Below, one piece after another: positions 55,426 through 64,000 of a stretch of DNA of 64,000 bases. This DNA comes from Persephonella marina EX-H1. GTDB taxonomy: Bacteria; Aquificota; Aquificia; Aquificales; Hydrogenothermaceae. Numbering within the stretch: the stretch's first letter is position 1; each line of letters opens with the position of its first letter. A model generated the notes under the pieces. That model was not told the DNA's origin, did no database searches, and saw nothing but the letters and a program-made list of their open reading frames with translations. Both the position numbers and the translations under genes were made by a program. The DNA lies in the NCBI RefSeq assembly GCF_000021565.1, contig NC_012440.1, positions 1,442,210 through 1,506,209 of the forward strand. Reading direction: 5' to 3'.

Positions 55426-55935
55426 ATGAAAAAGATAGCTATTCTTCTTGAGGATCTTGTTGAGGATGTTGAGTTTATATACCCACTTTACAGATTTATG
55501 GAAGAGGGTTATGTAGTTGATGTTTTAGCTCCGAGGGTTGGAGAGTTTTCAGGAAAGAAAGGTATGATCTTCCACGCATCTAAGAGGGTTGATCCTGATA
55601 TGGCAGACTACTATGATGCGGTTTTTGTTCCGGGAGGATACGCACCCGACAGATTCAGAAGGGACAAGGAAACGATTGAGTTTATAAGGAATATGTATAA
55701 AAAAGGAAAGATTGTAGCGGCTATATGCCATGGACCCTGGGCGTTAATATCTGCAAAGATAGTAAAAGGAAAGAGGATAACAGCATTTTTCTCAATAAGG
55801 GATGATATAGAAAATGCAGGTGCTATTTATACCGGAAAGCCTGTTGAGGTTGATGGTAATATTGTGACAGCAACAGACCCTAAAGCCATGCCTGAGATGA
55901 TGAAGATACTGACAGCAATGCTGAGAGAGAGATGA
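55426..55935 (+). CDS. DJ-1/PfpI-family protein
   Basis: 169-residue cytosolic protein of the class I glutamine-amidotransferase-like fold. The nucleophile-elbow cysteine is in AAICHGPWALISA, the preceding strand is DAVFVPGGYAPDRFRRD, and the glutamate of the site is in EDLVEDVEF near residue 12. Family members include proteases, deglycases and stress chaperones; the C-H-G-P form is the PfpI/YhbO type. The substrate cannot be told. ATG has AAGGAGG upstream. It lies 10 bases after mutS2, and its TGA overlaps the ROK-kinase start. Confidence 0.92.
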   Translation: MKKIAILLEDLVEDVEFIYPLYRFMEEGYVVDVLAPRVGEFSGKKGMIFHASKRVDPDMADYYDAVFVPGGYAPDRFRRDKETIEFIRNMYKKGKIVAAICHGPWALISAKIVKGKRITAFFSIRDDIENAGAIYTGKPVEVDGNIVTATDPKAMPEMMKILTAMLRER

Positions 55936-56828
55936 TGAGAAGATATCTTGGGATTGATATAGGCGGAACTTTTATAAAGTTCGTATACAAAAAAGGTGAT
56001 GATATAGAGAAAGGGAAGGTTTACATAAGAGAGATAATCTCAAAAAACAGACCTGATCTTATAGTAGATGAGATAAGGAAGATAGTAAAAAAATACAGAC
56101 CTGATATTTTAGGAGTTGCTGTAGCAGGTCTTATAGACAAAAAGACAGGAGTTTTAACAGCATCGCCCAATATAAAGCCTTTGGAGAACTTCCCATTTAA
56201 AGATGAGCTTGAAAACTCTTTAAAGATACCTGTTTATATTGAGAATGACGCATCTCTCGCTGCATACGGGGAGTATCTTTACGGAGCAGGGAAGGGGTCT
56301 GAGATACTTATATGCCTTACACTTGGAACGGGTCTTGGTGGAGGAGCTGTCATAAATGGAAAACTTCTTACGGGTGTATCAGGCTCAGCTATGGAGATAG
56401 GTCATACAACCATTGAGATGGACGGTCTCCCATGCCACTGCGGGAGAAAAGGATGTCTTGAGTCCTATGTATCGTCGTACGGGCTTGAGAGGATATACTA
56501 CCTTTACACAGATCAGAAGATAAGCTCATCGCAGATAATAACACTTGCAAACGAAGGTGATCTTACAGCTATGAGATCTATGGAAAGATTTTCCGAGTAT
56601 CTTTCAGTAGGATTGATGAATATCGTTCATATATTTAACCCTGACAGGATTGTTCTTGCTGGAGGTATAACGGAGAACTATCCTGCTGTTGTAGATATGG
56701 CTGTATCAAATCTCAAAAATATAGCCTTTCACCTTCCGTTCAGGGATCTTACTGTTAAAAGGGCGGAATTAAAAGAGTTCAGCGGTGCTTATGGGGCTCT
56801 TGGGTATGCGGAAAATGAAAGTAGGTAA
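55932..56828 (+). CDS. ROK-family sugar kinase (glucokinase-like)
   Basis: Actin-fold kinase of 298 residues that probably phosphorylates glucose or an N-acetylhexosamine. Motifs: DIGGTFIKF (phosphate 1), VENDASLAAYGEYLYGAGKG, LTLGTGLGGGAVINGKLLTG, and EIGHTTIEMDGLPCHCGRKGCLESYVS. The last is the ROK zinc signature with the HxxCxCGxxGCxE spacing. No DNA-binding domain, so a kinase and not a repressor. Two ATGs in a row (55932 and 55935) overlap the stop of the PfpI-family gene; either may be used. With pgi at 62284 it fits sugar-phosphate metabolism. Confidence 0.92.
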   Translation: MMRRYLGIDIGGTFIKFVYKKGDDIEKGKVYIREIISKNRPDLIVDEIRKIVKKYRPDILGVAVAGLIDKKTGVLTASPNIKPLENFPFKDELENSLKIPVYIENDASLAAYGEYLYGAGKGSEILICLTLGTGLGGGAVINGKLLTGVSGSAMEIGHTTIEMDGLPCHCGRKGCLESYVSSYGLERIYYLYTDQKISSSQIITLANEGDLTAMRSMERFSEYLSVGLMNIVHIFNPDRIVLAGGITENYPAVVDMAVSNLKNIAFHLPFRDLTVKRAELKEFSGAYGALGYAENESR

Positions 56829-57240
56829 TCTTATATATAACGCACTTGGAAACTCATTCTCCGTTATACTCACATCTGAAAAATCAGCTGTCCAGCTTTC
56901 AGATCAGATCAGTTTCATTTTTAAAGGGAAAGATGTACAGCTTTTATCTGTATGTACTGAAGACCAGCTAAGGTTAAGACTTGGTATAGATGAAAGGATA
57001 CTTGATATAACTGTTGATGAGTATCTGAAGATAAGGTCTGATGAGTTTGAGGATATCTTCTTTTTAGATGGAGATTCTTATTCTTTAGAGATAAAAGATC
57101 CGGATCTTCTTTTTAAAGCAGGGATGGTAAGGACTGAGTATATCCGTCTATCCAGTAAAGAAGGAAAAGTTTATATAGACGGGGAGAACTTCCTCAGATC
57201 TATCTGTGAGTATGTATTGATCTTTAAAGATCAGACCTGA
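56815..57240 (+). CDS. Protein of unknown function, about 141 residues
   Basis: No family recognised. The sequence looks like a soluble alpha/beta protein: an N-terminal helical stretch (NLIYNALGNSFSVILTSEKS), several short strands (DVQLLSVCTEDQLRLRLG) and an acidic centre (RSDEFEDIFFLDGDSYSLEI). No signal, membrane segment or metal site. ATG codons at 56806 and 56815 are both possible, each overlapping the end of the ROK kinase gene. Its last 10 bases overlap the convergent secF stop. Being coupled to the kinase gene suggests expression with it. Confidence 0.7.
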   Translation: MKVGNLIYNALGNSFSVILTSEKSAVQLSDQISFIFKGKDVQLLSVCTEDQLRLRLGIDERILDITVDEYLKIRSDEFEDIFFLDGDSYSLEIKDPDLLFKAGMVRTEYIRLSSKEGKVYIDGENFLRSICEYVLIFKDQT

Positions 57241-58172
57241 GGAGCTTTCTCTTTCTCGGCTTTTGATCCTGATGTTTTTTTCCTTAAGAATCTTTCAAGA
57301 TCAACAATTATCGGTGATGCAACATATATAGATGAGTATGTTCCAAATACTATACCTATTAAAAGTGCTAAAGCAAATCCTTTTAAAGACTCACCACCGA
57401 AAAGGTATAGAGCTAAAACGGAGAAAAGTGTTGTTCCTGAAGTTATTATTGTTCTTGCAAGGTTCTCATTTATACTCTGATTCACAAGAAGCTGTAGATT
57501 TTTCTTACCTCTTATCTTTATATTCTCCCTTATCCTGTCAAATATTATTATTGTGTCGTTAAGAGAGTATCCCAGAACTGTAAGTATAGCCGCTATAACA
57601 GCAAGATTAACCTCTATCCCGAAAAGGGCAAAGATACCAAGTGTGATAATAGCATCATGGAAAAGGGGGATAACAGCTCCAAGTGAGAAAACAGGCTCAA
57701 ACCTGTAGCTGACGTATATCAGTATAGCCACAAGAACGGCAACTATGGAGTAAACGCTTGCCTTTCTCAGCTCCTCACCAACAACAGCTCCTATATAGTC
57801 CATCTTTCTGATCTCATACTTATCCTTAAATTTCTCATCAAGAGCTTTTTTAACCTTTGCGTATATTTCAGCAGACTTTCCCTTTTTCAGAGAGACCCTT
57901 ATCTCATACTCCCTTTTGTCAGTTCCTATCTCCTGGATCACAGAGTCCTGAAGATTCACTATCCTTAAGGCGTTCCTCACATCTCCTGTATTAACAGGCT
58001 CAGAAAATCTAACCTGTATAGATGTCCCACCTGTAAAATCAAGACCGAAATTAAAACCCTTTGTGAAAATAACACCGAGACTCAGAAGTACAAGAAGTAT
58101 GGAGAATATGTACCCCTGTTTTTTTATCTTTAAAAAATCTATATTTGGAGGCTCGTTCAGAAAATTTCTCAT
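57231..58172 (-). CDS. secF: Protein-export membrane protein SecF
   Basis: Partner of SecD in the proton-driven late step of Sec export. Six membrane helices, with the first periplasmic loop after GFNFGLDFTGGTSIQVRF (the conserved DFTGGT). Then VGEELRKASVYSIVAVLVAI, YSLNDTIIIFDRIREN and LARTIITSGTTLFSVLALYLFGG are the typical SecF helical motifs. Length 313 residues is normal; the C-terminal tail (TSGSKAEKEKAPQV) is short and charged. It is downstream of secD by nine bases on the minus strand. Confidence 0.97.
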   Translation of the reverse strand: MRNFLNEPPNIDFLKIKKQGYIFSILLVLLSLGVIFTKGFNFGLDFTGGTSIQVRFSEPVNTGDVRNALRIVNLQDSVIQEIGTDKREYEIRVSLKKGKSAEIYAKVKKALDEKFKDKYEIRKMDYIGAVVGEELRKASVYSIVAVLVAILIYVSYRFEPVFSLGAVIPLFHDAIITLGIFALFGIEVNLAVIAAILTVLGYSLNDTIIIFDRIRENIKIRGKKNLQLLVNQSINENLARTIITSGTTLFSVLALYLFGGESLKGFALALLIGIVFGTYSSIYVASPIIVDLERFLRKKTSGSKAEKEKAPQV

Positions 58173-58181
58173 CTTCTCCCT

Positions 58182-59720
58182 CTAAAATGCGTATTTAAGT
58201 GATTTTCTACCGCCAAGAACTATATCAAGGAAAAGTTTTGTAACAAAAAGTGCGGTAAATATTGATGTTATAGTTCCTATTGATAGGGTTGCAGCAAAAC
58301 CTTTTAAAGGACCAGTTCCAAACTGGAAAAGGACAAATGCAGCTATGAGTGTTGTTATCTGGGCATCAAGTATGGCATCCCATGCTCTTTTAAATCCTTC
58401 TTCAACAGCAACCCTTAATGTTCTTCCCCTTTTCATCTCCTCTTTTATCCTTTCAAATATGATAACGTTAGCATCAACAGCCATACCTATATTCAGGATT
58501 ATACCTGCTATACCAGGAAGTGTAAGTGTAACATCAAGGAATACCATAACAGCCCAAAGAAGTATACCGTTAAATATAAGTGCCACAATTGATATAAATC
58601 CTGATACGGCGTATCTCCAGAGCATAAAAAGTCCGACAAGAACAAGAGCAGCTATACCTGCATTAACAGTTTTTTCTATTGAGTCCTTACCAAGTGTTGG
58701 ACCTATAACCCTCTCTTCAAGTATGTGAACAGGTGCAGGTAAAGCCCCCGCCCTTAAAACTATAGCAAGATCGGCAGCTTCCTCAGGTGTGAAATTACCT
58801 GTTATCTGACCTGCTGATGATATCCTTGATCTTACAACTGGAGCGGATATAACCTTGTTATCAAGGACTATTGCAAGTCTTTTTCCGATCATCTTTGCTG
58901 TTGCTTCACCGAATATCTCCGCTCCTTCAGAGGTTAACTCAAAATTAACAGCGGGCTTTCCGGATTGATCTATCGTTGTTCTTGCATCTTTAAGCATTGA
59001 ACCTGTTACTATAGGTGTGTCCTTTACAAGAAACCACTCTTTCACTGTCTGTCCGTTTATATGTTCCTCAGGACCTTCAAGTATCTTCGTTCCTTCAGGA
59101 AGACCATCAGGGTATTTTTTAAGAAGCTCCTCTTTACTGAATGCTGTGTCTACAACCTCTAAAAGCTCAAGCTGTGCCGTTTTACCTATGATTGATTTTG
59201 CCCTTTCAGGATCAACAACACCTGGGAGTTCAACAAGTATTCTCCTCTCTCCCATCTTTGCAATATTGGGGTTTAATGTGCCAAACTCATCAATTCTGTT
59301 TCTCAGAGTCTCAACAGCCTGCTGGACTGTCATCTTCTTTATCCTGTCAAGCTCCCAGGGCAGTAGCTGAACTACAAGATTTCCGTTCTCCGTCTCCACC
59401 TTTACCTGTGGAAACTCATCTTTTATTATCTTTAAAGCTCTGTTTACAGTTGTTGGATCAAGAAGTGATACAACAGCTTTACCGTTTACAACCTTGCCGC
59501 TTAGAACCTCTATTCCGTTATCCTTCAGCTTTTTCTCTATATCCCTTACGAGCTGTTTGTACTGTGTGTTTATAACGTGATCAACATCAACCTCAAGGAC
59601 TATACTCATCCCTCCCTGAAGGTCAAGTCCAAGCTTGATAGGTTTTGTGAATATAAAGTAAAGTGAGGCTACAAGGATTGCGAATACAACCACTAACTTC
59701 AGTTTTATATCCTCTTTCAA
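58182..59720 (-). CDS. secD: Protein-export membrane protein SecD
   Basis: Six-helix membrane protein with a large periplasmic P1 domain. Motifs: LGLDLQGGMSIVLEVDVDHV at the first helix end, ETLRNRIDEFGTLNPNIAKMGERRILVELPGV, and AGALPAPVHILEERVIGPTLGKDSIEK. The C-terminal RND-like helices carry GMAVDANVIIFERIKEEMKRGRTLRVAVEEGFKRA and DAQITTLIAAFVLFQFGTGPLKGFA. Length 512 residues is typical. TTG start with GGGGTG upstream. It heads the secD-secF pair and is divergent from the heptahaem cytochrome gene. Confidence 0.97.
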   Translation of the reverse strand: MKEDIKLKLVVVFAILVASLYFIFTKPIKLGLDLQGGMSIVLEVDVDHVINTQYKQLVRDIEKKLKDNGIEVLSGKVVNGKAVVSLLDPTTVNRALKIIKDEFPQVKVETENGNLVVQLLPWELDRIKKMTVQQAVETLRNRIDEFGTLNPNIAKMGERRILVELPGVVDPERAKSIIGKTAQLELLEVVDTAFSKEELLKKYPDGLPEGTKILEGPEEHINGQTVKEWFLVKDTPIVTGSMLKDARTTIDQSGKPAVNFELTSEGAEIFGEATAKMIGKRLAIVLDNKVISAPVVRSRISSAGQITGNFTPEEAADLAIVLRAGALPAPVHILEERVIGPTLGKDSIEKTVNAGIAALVLVGLFMLWRYAVSGFISIVALIFNGILLWAVMVFLDVTLTLPGIAGIILNIGMAVDANVIIFERIKEEMKRGRTLRVAVEEGFKRAWDAILDAQITTLIAAFVLFQFGTGPLKGFAATLSIGTITSIFTALFVTKLFLDIVLGGRKSLKYAF

Positions 59721-59792
59721 ATTTCACCCCTTATTAATCTTTTTACAAAAGCTTATTATACATCATCTGTCTGATTATTACATACCGGATTA

Positions 59793-59821
59793 TTGAAACA
59801 TAACAGAAATATATTTAATAT
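59793..59821 (+). promoter_or_regulatory. Promoter of the heptahaem cytochrome gene
   Basis: TTGAAA (59793-59798) and TAATAT (59816-59821) are 17 bases apart. The -10 ends 32 bases before the ATG at 59854. GGAG lies 8 bases before the ATG. Confidence 0.6.
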
Positions 59822-59853
59822 ATATTAGGTAATAAATCTATCTGGAGTGGGCG

Positions 59854-62238
59854 ATGAGAGGAAAATTTATACTTACAGCTGCAGTTGCTGCAGGATTAAT
59901 ATTCTATCCTTCTTCTGGAAAGGATTACAGTAAGGATCCACCGTTTGGATTTGATCTTCTGAATCCTGTTAAGGTGACGGTAAAAGATAAAGTTATAAAC
60001 GCGTTCAATCCAAAAAATCCTTACAACATCTTTATAAACTATGAGCTTGGTATGCACTGTGTTGGATTTGATATGTCTTACTGCTGTGTGATCCCTCCTT
60101 ACAACAGTATTCAGGCACAGGCTTTTAAATCAGGAATGGATGGAAAGCTTCCACAGATGCTAACACCTGATGACAAGGTAAAGCTTTACTACTACGTGAG
60201 GGACAACAGCTACAGTGAAGGAAACAAGATGAGATACTGGCAGGTACCAAAGGATGTTAATGGTGATGGGGATATGAATGATCCTGGAGACAATCTCGCA
60301 AACTATGTCTGGACTCATCTCTTTATATATCAGGATCTTGAGGGAACTATACCGAAGAAATGGTCAATAAAGAAAAGATTGAGAATAGGAAATGAGATAC
60401 AGATACCTATAGATGCAGGTCCGAGCGGTAAGCCTCTATCAGGTGGATATATGGATTTTGCAGGTGCTAAAGGTAGTAATATCGTTTTTACAGACAGTAT
60501 GGTTCCAGAGGTAAAAAATGTTCCTCTTGTTCTTACAGCCTCATTTATATGGGATGCTCTTGGACTTCCTCTTACAGCATTTAATGACAGTAGAAGAAAG
60601 GGAACAATAAGAACTATAACGAACAAAGATTTCCAGCCTTACCAGTATTCAGTTGTTGAGCTTCACAGGGAGGATGGGAGACCTGTAACGATAAATGGTA
60701 AGGTTGTGTCTTTCTTTGGAACAAACCCTGTTGATATACCGAACTGTTATACCTGCCACTCAGGAGAGGGTCTTGCGGCAAGAATGGCAAGACAGGCAGG
60801 TCTTACAAAGTTTGATCAGGAGTATGAATACTGGAAGAAGCATTACCCTGACATATCTGAGTTTATGGCAAGACAGTCACAGGCGTCTATAAATATTCTT
60901 GAACTTCATGATAAAAGACATGGGACAGAGTTTTTAAAGGAGTATAACCCTGAGGCACCTACGAACAGACTTGGTTCTGTGGGTGTTGTTTACTGTGCAG
61001 ACTGTCATGGGGACAACATATCAGGTAACCTACAGTCTCCAAGACCTACAGCTACAGGTTATAAACTTAAAAAGGCAAAACCTCTAACAGAGGCGATACA
61101 TGCGAAGCATGCTGTTGCCATACCTATGCCTGATAAGGGAGGCAGAACCCAGAACTGTCAGGCATGTCATCCTACACACTGGCAGGCTGAGGAGATGAAC
61201 GATTTTGCAACAAATCCTTTCCAGATTGTTGATGATAATGGAAATCCAAGATTCTCAGACTCAGATCACAGGGTTGCAGGAGGTGGCTGTTATCTCAGAA
61301 GGGATGCCCACTCAAATCCTGATGTGAAACCTCCTTTCTTCCTAAATGAGCTTGGTAAATGGTATCTGAGAAATGTGAGTAAGGTTGATGAGAACGGAAA
61401 TCCTATAGATGAGATAAGAGGCCTTACCTGTACTAACTGCCACAACAGACTTAATATAGAGCTTTACAGGTATGATAACCTTGAAGATGTTGTTTTACAG
61501 AAAGGTAAAACATTAAGGAATAAATCTATTGAAGAGATAATAAAAGTTATAGCAGGAGGTGATTATAAAAAGTTCAGAGATTACTATGCTGATCCTAAGA
61601 TAACGAAGGAACAGAATCCTGTATACGATCTTTATGCTAAACATAAAGGGGCAACACTCGTAAAGGCAACAAAGGATAAAGAAGGAAAACTCAAGCTCCT
61701 CCCATGGAATGCAAAAGAGGGAGATCCTGTCCCTTACGATGCTGCATCTGCAGGCAAGGACTGGTGGCTTGCTCCAGCTGAACCTCACTGTGCAAACTGT
61801 CATATAGCTCCTTTTGTTGAAAGTGAAGGTGGGAAGTACTTCCCAATAGATCAGCCCAATAAATACTCTCTTTACAGATACTCTAAAGCTCATGGTTCAA
61901 TAGCGTGTCAGTCATGTCATGAGTCCATACATGGCCTTTACCCTGTAAGGTATGAAGGGCCTGAGAGAACTGTTGATCTAACAACACACCAGCAGGCTTT
62001 ACAGTTTTCACCTGATGGAAAGTATGCAGGACCTGTAACATGTGCTGCCTGCCATACGGTCAATAAAAAAGGTGTTCCTGTCCAGCTTGCTGGAACAAAG
62101 TATGAGAATGATTACTGGGCTTCTGTTGTTTTGATACATTTTATGAGGGAAGGAGATCAGAAGCTTTCAGTTGAGGAGCTTGTTAAAAAGTATCCATATG
62201 AGAGATCTTCAAAGATAGTTAAGGAAGGATGGATGTAA
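59854..62238 (+). CDS. Secreted heptahaem c-type cytochrome of unknown function
   Basis: 794 residues with a signal peptide (MRGKFILTAAVAAGLIFYPSSG). There are seven CxxCH haem sites, with first cysteines at 298 (CYTCH), 381 (CADCH), 435 (CQACH), 526 (CTNCH), 646 (CANCH), 685 (CQSCH) and 730 (CAACH). The first 290 residues have no haem and look like a separate domain, containing NYELGMHCVGFDMSYCCVIPPYN. Extra histidines near the sites could act as distal ligands. No membrane anchor at the C-terminus. I cannot match it to octahaem nitrite/tetrathionate reductases or hydroxylamine oxidoreductase by eye. It stands alone with its own promoter and terminator. I infer a periplasmic redox enzyme, possibly acting on sulfur or nitrogen compounds; the substrate is unknown. 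Confidence 0.88.
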   Translation: MRGKFILTAAVAAGLIFYPSSGKDYSKDPPFGFDLLNPVKVTVKDKVINAFNPKNPYNIFINYELGMHCVGFDMSYCCVIPPYNSIQAQAFKSGMDGKLPQMLTPDDKVKLYYYVRDNSYSEGNKMRYWQVPKDVNGDGDMNDPGDNLANYVWTHLFIYQDLEGTIPKKWSIKKRLRIGNEIQIPIDAGPSGKPLSGGYMDFAGAKGSNIVFTDSMVPEVKNVPLVLTASFIWDALGLPLTAFNDSRRKGTIRTITNKDFQPYQYSVVELHREDGRPVTINGKVVSFFGTNPVDIPNCYTCHSGEGLAARMARQAGLTKFDQEYEYWKKHYPDISEFMARQSQASINILELHDKRHGTEFLKEYNPEAPTNRLGSVGVVYCADCHGDNISGNLQSPRPTATGYKLKKAKPLTEAIHAKHAVAIPMPDKGGRTQNCQACHPTHWQAEEMNDFATNPFQIVDDNGNPRFSDSDHRVAGGGCYLRRDAHSNPDVKPPFFLNELGKWYLRNVSKVDENGNPIDEIRGLTCTNCHNRLNIELYRYDNLEDVVLQKGKTLRNKSIEEIIKVIAGGDYKKFRDYYADPKITKEQNPVYDLYAKHKGATLVKATKDKEGKLKLLPWNAKEGDPVPYDAASAGKDWWLAPAEPHCANCHIAPFVESEGGKYFPIDQPNKYSLYRYSKAHGSIACQSCHESIHGLYPVRYEGPERTVDLTTHQQALQFSPDGKYAGPVTCAACHTVNKKGVPVQLAGTKYENDYWASVVLIHFMREGDQKLSVEELVKKYPYERSSKIVKEGWM

Positions 62239-62259
62239 ATCCTGCCTCAATTTTTCTTT

Positions 62260-62285
62260 CCCCCTCTTATAGAGGGGGCTTTTTT
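62260..62285 (+). terminator. Rho-independent terminator of the heptahaem cytochrome gene
   Basis: Eight-bp stem CCCCCTCT (62260-62267) with AGAGGGGG (62271-62278), loop TAT, then C and six T. It directly follows the cytochrome gene. The T-run overlaps the stop codon of the convergent pgi gene. On the other strand no U-run follows the hairpin. Confidence 0.9.
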
Positions 62286-63633
62286 ACTGTATCTCTATCT
62301 TGTATTTTTCCTTGTACAGCTCCTCAAACTCTTCAAGTTTCTGGCTGTAACCTTCTCTTCCCATAAGAGCGTAAGTGAAATTTTTACCTTCCTCAACAGC
62401 CGGCTGATCAAAAGGATTTATCTTGTACAGATAACCTGAGAATCCTGTTGCCATCTCGTAAAGGTATATGAGCATCCCTATATTGTATGGTGAGATTTTA
62501 TCCATAGATATGGTTATATTTGGAACCTTGCTTTTTATAAGAGCCGCTTTTGTTCCAAGGAGTTCTTTGTTAAGTATCTCGTGTAATGTATGTCCGGATA
62601 GGTAATGTATATCCTCCGGGATCTCATCCGGGATCTTAAAATCCTCTGCCCTTCTCTCAACCTGGATGAATGTTATTATCTTGTCTCTCAGACCGTCTCT
62701 GTACAGCTGTATCTGTGAATGCTGATCTACAGTTCCAAGAGCCTTTACTGGTGTCTGTCCAAGTCCATCCTTTCCTAAACTCTCAGCCCAGAGCTGTCTG
62801 TACCAGTCAACAAATGATGAGAGTTTCTCACTGTATGGCATCATAACTGATATTGTTTTTCCCCTTCTCATATTTGCTATGTAATGTGTTATTGCTATAA
62901 GATAGGCAGGATTATGTTCAACATGCTCCTCAATTGAGCATACAAGATCCATCTTTTTAGCACCTTCAAGGAGCTGATCTATATCTATCCCAAGAACAGC
63001 TGCAGGAAATATTCCTACAGGAGATAAAACTGAAAACCTACCTCCAACCTTTGGTGGAACGTGAAGTATCTTTATATTGTTTTCTTCACCAAATCTCTTT
63101 AAAAAACCCTTTTCAGGGTCTGTTGTGAAAACGAGATGCTCATTCCATCTTTCACCTAATCTCTTTTTCAGAATATCAAGAACTATGGCGAAGTTTGCTA
63201 TAGTCTCAACAGTTGAACCTGATTTTGAGACAACATTAAAACATGTTTTCTCAATATCTATAATTTCCAGAATTGAGCTGAACTTGTCTGGATCTACATT
63301 ATCCATTATGAAAAATTTAGGCCTGTCATAGATATTATGATTTATGCTTTTTAAACTCTCAAAAAGCATCTGGGCTCCAAGTGAAGACCCACCAATACCT
63401 ATGAGAACAAAGTAATCAAATCTTTCAGATATCTCTTTTGCGAACTCTTTTATCTCCTGTGTGTCCTGGTATGGAAGCTTTGCGAAGTAAAACTTTCTCT
63501 CCTTTTCCTTCTGTATTCTTGCGTGTGTTTCTATAACAAAATGTCTGAATGACAGTAGCTCCTCCCTTAGTATACCGTCCCTCTCGCCTATAGTTTCAGC
63601 CATAACATTTGTGTAATCTATCCTTATCACCAC
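62284..63633 (-). CDS. pgi: Glucose-6-phosphate isomerase
   Basis: Interconverts glucose 6-phosphate and fructose 6-phosphate. Length 449 residues is the short bacterial type (as in Bacillus). Motifs: LIGIGGSSLGAQML, NVVSKSGSTVETIANF, GGRFSVLSPVGIFPAAVLGID, ESLGKDG, and ALGTVDQHSQIQLYRDG with the catalytic-region histidine. GTG start at 63633, eight bases downstream of the serS stop, with GGGGG between. It follows serS on the minus strand and is probably cotranscribed with it. In an autotroph it serves gluconeogenesis and cell-wall sugar supply. Confidence 0.96.
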   Translation of the reverse strand: MVIRIDYTNVMAETIGERDGILREELLSFRHFVIETHARIQKEKERKFYFAKLPYQDTQEIKEFAKEISERFDYFVLIGIGGSSLGAQMLFESLKSINHNIYDRPKFFIMDNVDPDKFSSILEIIDIEKTCFNVVSKSGSTVETIANFAIVLDILKKRLGERWNEHLVFTTDPEKGFLKRFGEENNIKILHVPPKVGGRFSVLSPVGIFPAAVLGIDIDQLLEGAKKMDLVCSIEEHVEHNPAYLIAITHYIANMRRGKTISVMMPYSEKLSSFVDWYRQLWAESLGKDGLGQTPVKALGTVDQHSQIQLYRDGLRDKIITFIQVERRAEDFKIPDEIPEDIHYLSGHTLHEILNKELLGTKAALIKSKVPNITISMDKISPYNIGMLIYLYEMATGFSGYLYKINPFDQPAVEEGKNFTYALMGREGYSQKLEEFEELYKEKYKIEIQ

Positions 63634-63641
63634 CTGCCCCC

Positions 63642-64000
<359 letters not shown>

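Overview
The window is compact, AT-rich bacterial chromosome, most likely from a thermophilic member of the Aquificota in the Hydrogenothermaceae (Persephonella or a close relative). This placement is an inference from gene content: a free-standing tRNA methyltransferase of the MnmC2/DUF752 type known from Aquifex, the futalosine menaquinone enzyme MqnA, type IV pilus motor genes, several c-type cytochromes, frequent TTG/GTG starts and almost no intergenic space. No gene-free stretch exceeds about 230 bases. I saw no rRNA, CRISPR array, insertion sequence or prophage.

Layout. 1-2539: divergent purH (cut by the window edge) and a tRNA nucleotidyltransferase whose frame is broken at a run of nine A. 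2540-7648 (minus): pilB-pilT-pilC-mnmA. 7750-15979 (plus): a long run of biotin carboxylase, metallo-beta-lactamase-fold hydrolase, endonuclease IV, tRNA-Arg(CCG), polyprenyl synthase, panD, lytic transglycosylase, ispG, a LAGLIDADG-fold protein without its catalytic acid, an orphan gene and argB. 15980-23003: helicase, a globin fused to a membrane domain, a zinc-ribbon peptide, secA, lspA and a DksA-like protein. 23070-31118 (plus): small membrane proteins, an MHS transporter, citrate synthase, a CopB-type copper ATPase with a tiny Met/His-rich membrane peptide, mqnA, an FAH-family hydrolase and mnmD.

31127-34622 (minus) is the most interesting block. It is a tightly packed cassette lexA - RecA/RadA-like ATPase relic without Walker A - small protein - family-B DNA polymerase of the PolB2 type. 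The polymerase has degenerate exonuclease motifs and an altered motif C, and is frameshifted at another run of nine A. The lexA promoter carries a direct repeat with 11-bp period exactly between -35 and -10. The arrangement parallels the lexA-imuA-imuB-dnaE2 mutagenesis cassettes of other bacteria but uses a B-family polymerase.

34741-38670: dnaN, gyrB and a monohaem cytochrome. 38834-46814: a PAS/GGDEF/EAL phosphodiesterase and a tripartite RND efflux operon with a clear promoter-operator. Divergent from the operon is a promoter with its own palindrome, driving a 29-residue membrane peptide. 47046-53033: pabB, then divergent FliM-like and FliN-like frames (third apparent -1 frameshift, at A AAG GGA), a histidine kinase and an NtrC-type regulator, probably a flagellar control module. 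53082-57240: mutS2, a PfpI-family protein, ROK kinase and an orphan. 57231-59720: secF and secD. 59854-62238: a heptahaem cytochrome of unknown function with promoter and terminator. 62284-64000: pgi and the end of serS.

Three genes in one window need a -1 shift to be full length, two at the same TTA-AAA-AAA-AAG context. This is either a systematic homopolymer error in the sequence or recoding at A-runs, and it decides whether the polymerase cassette is functional.
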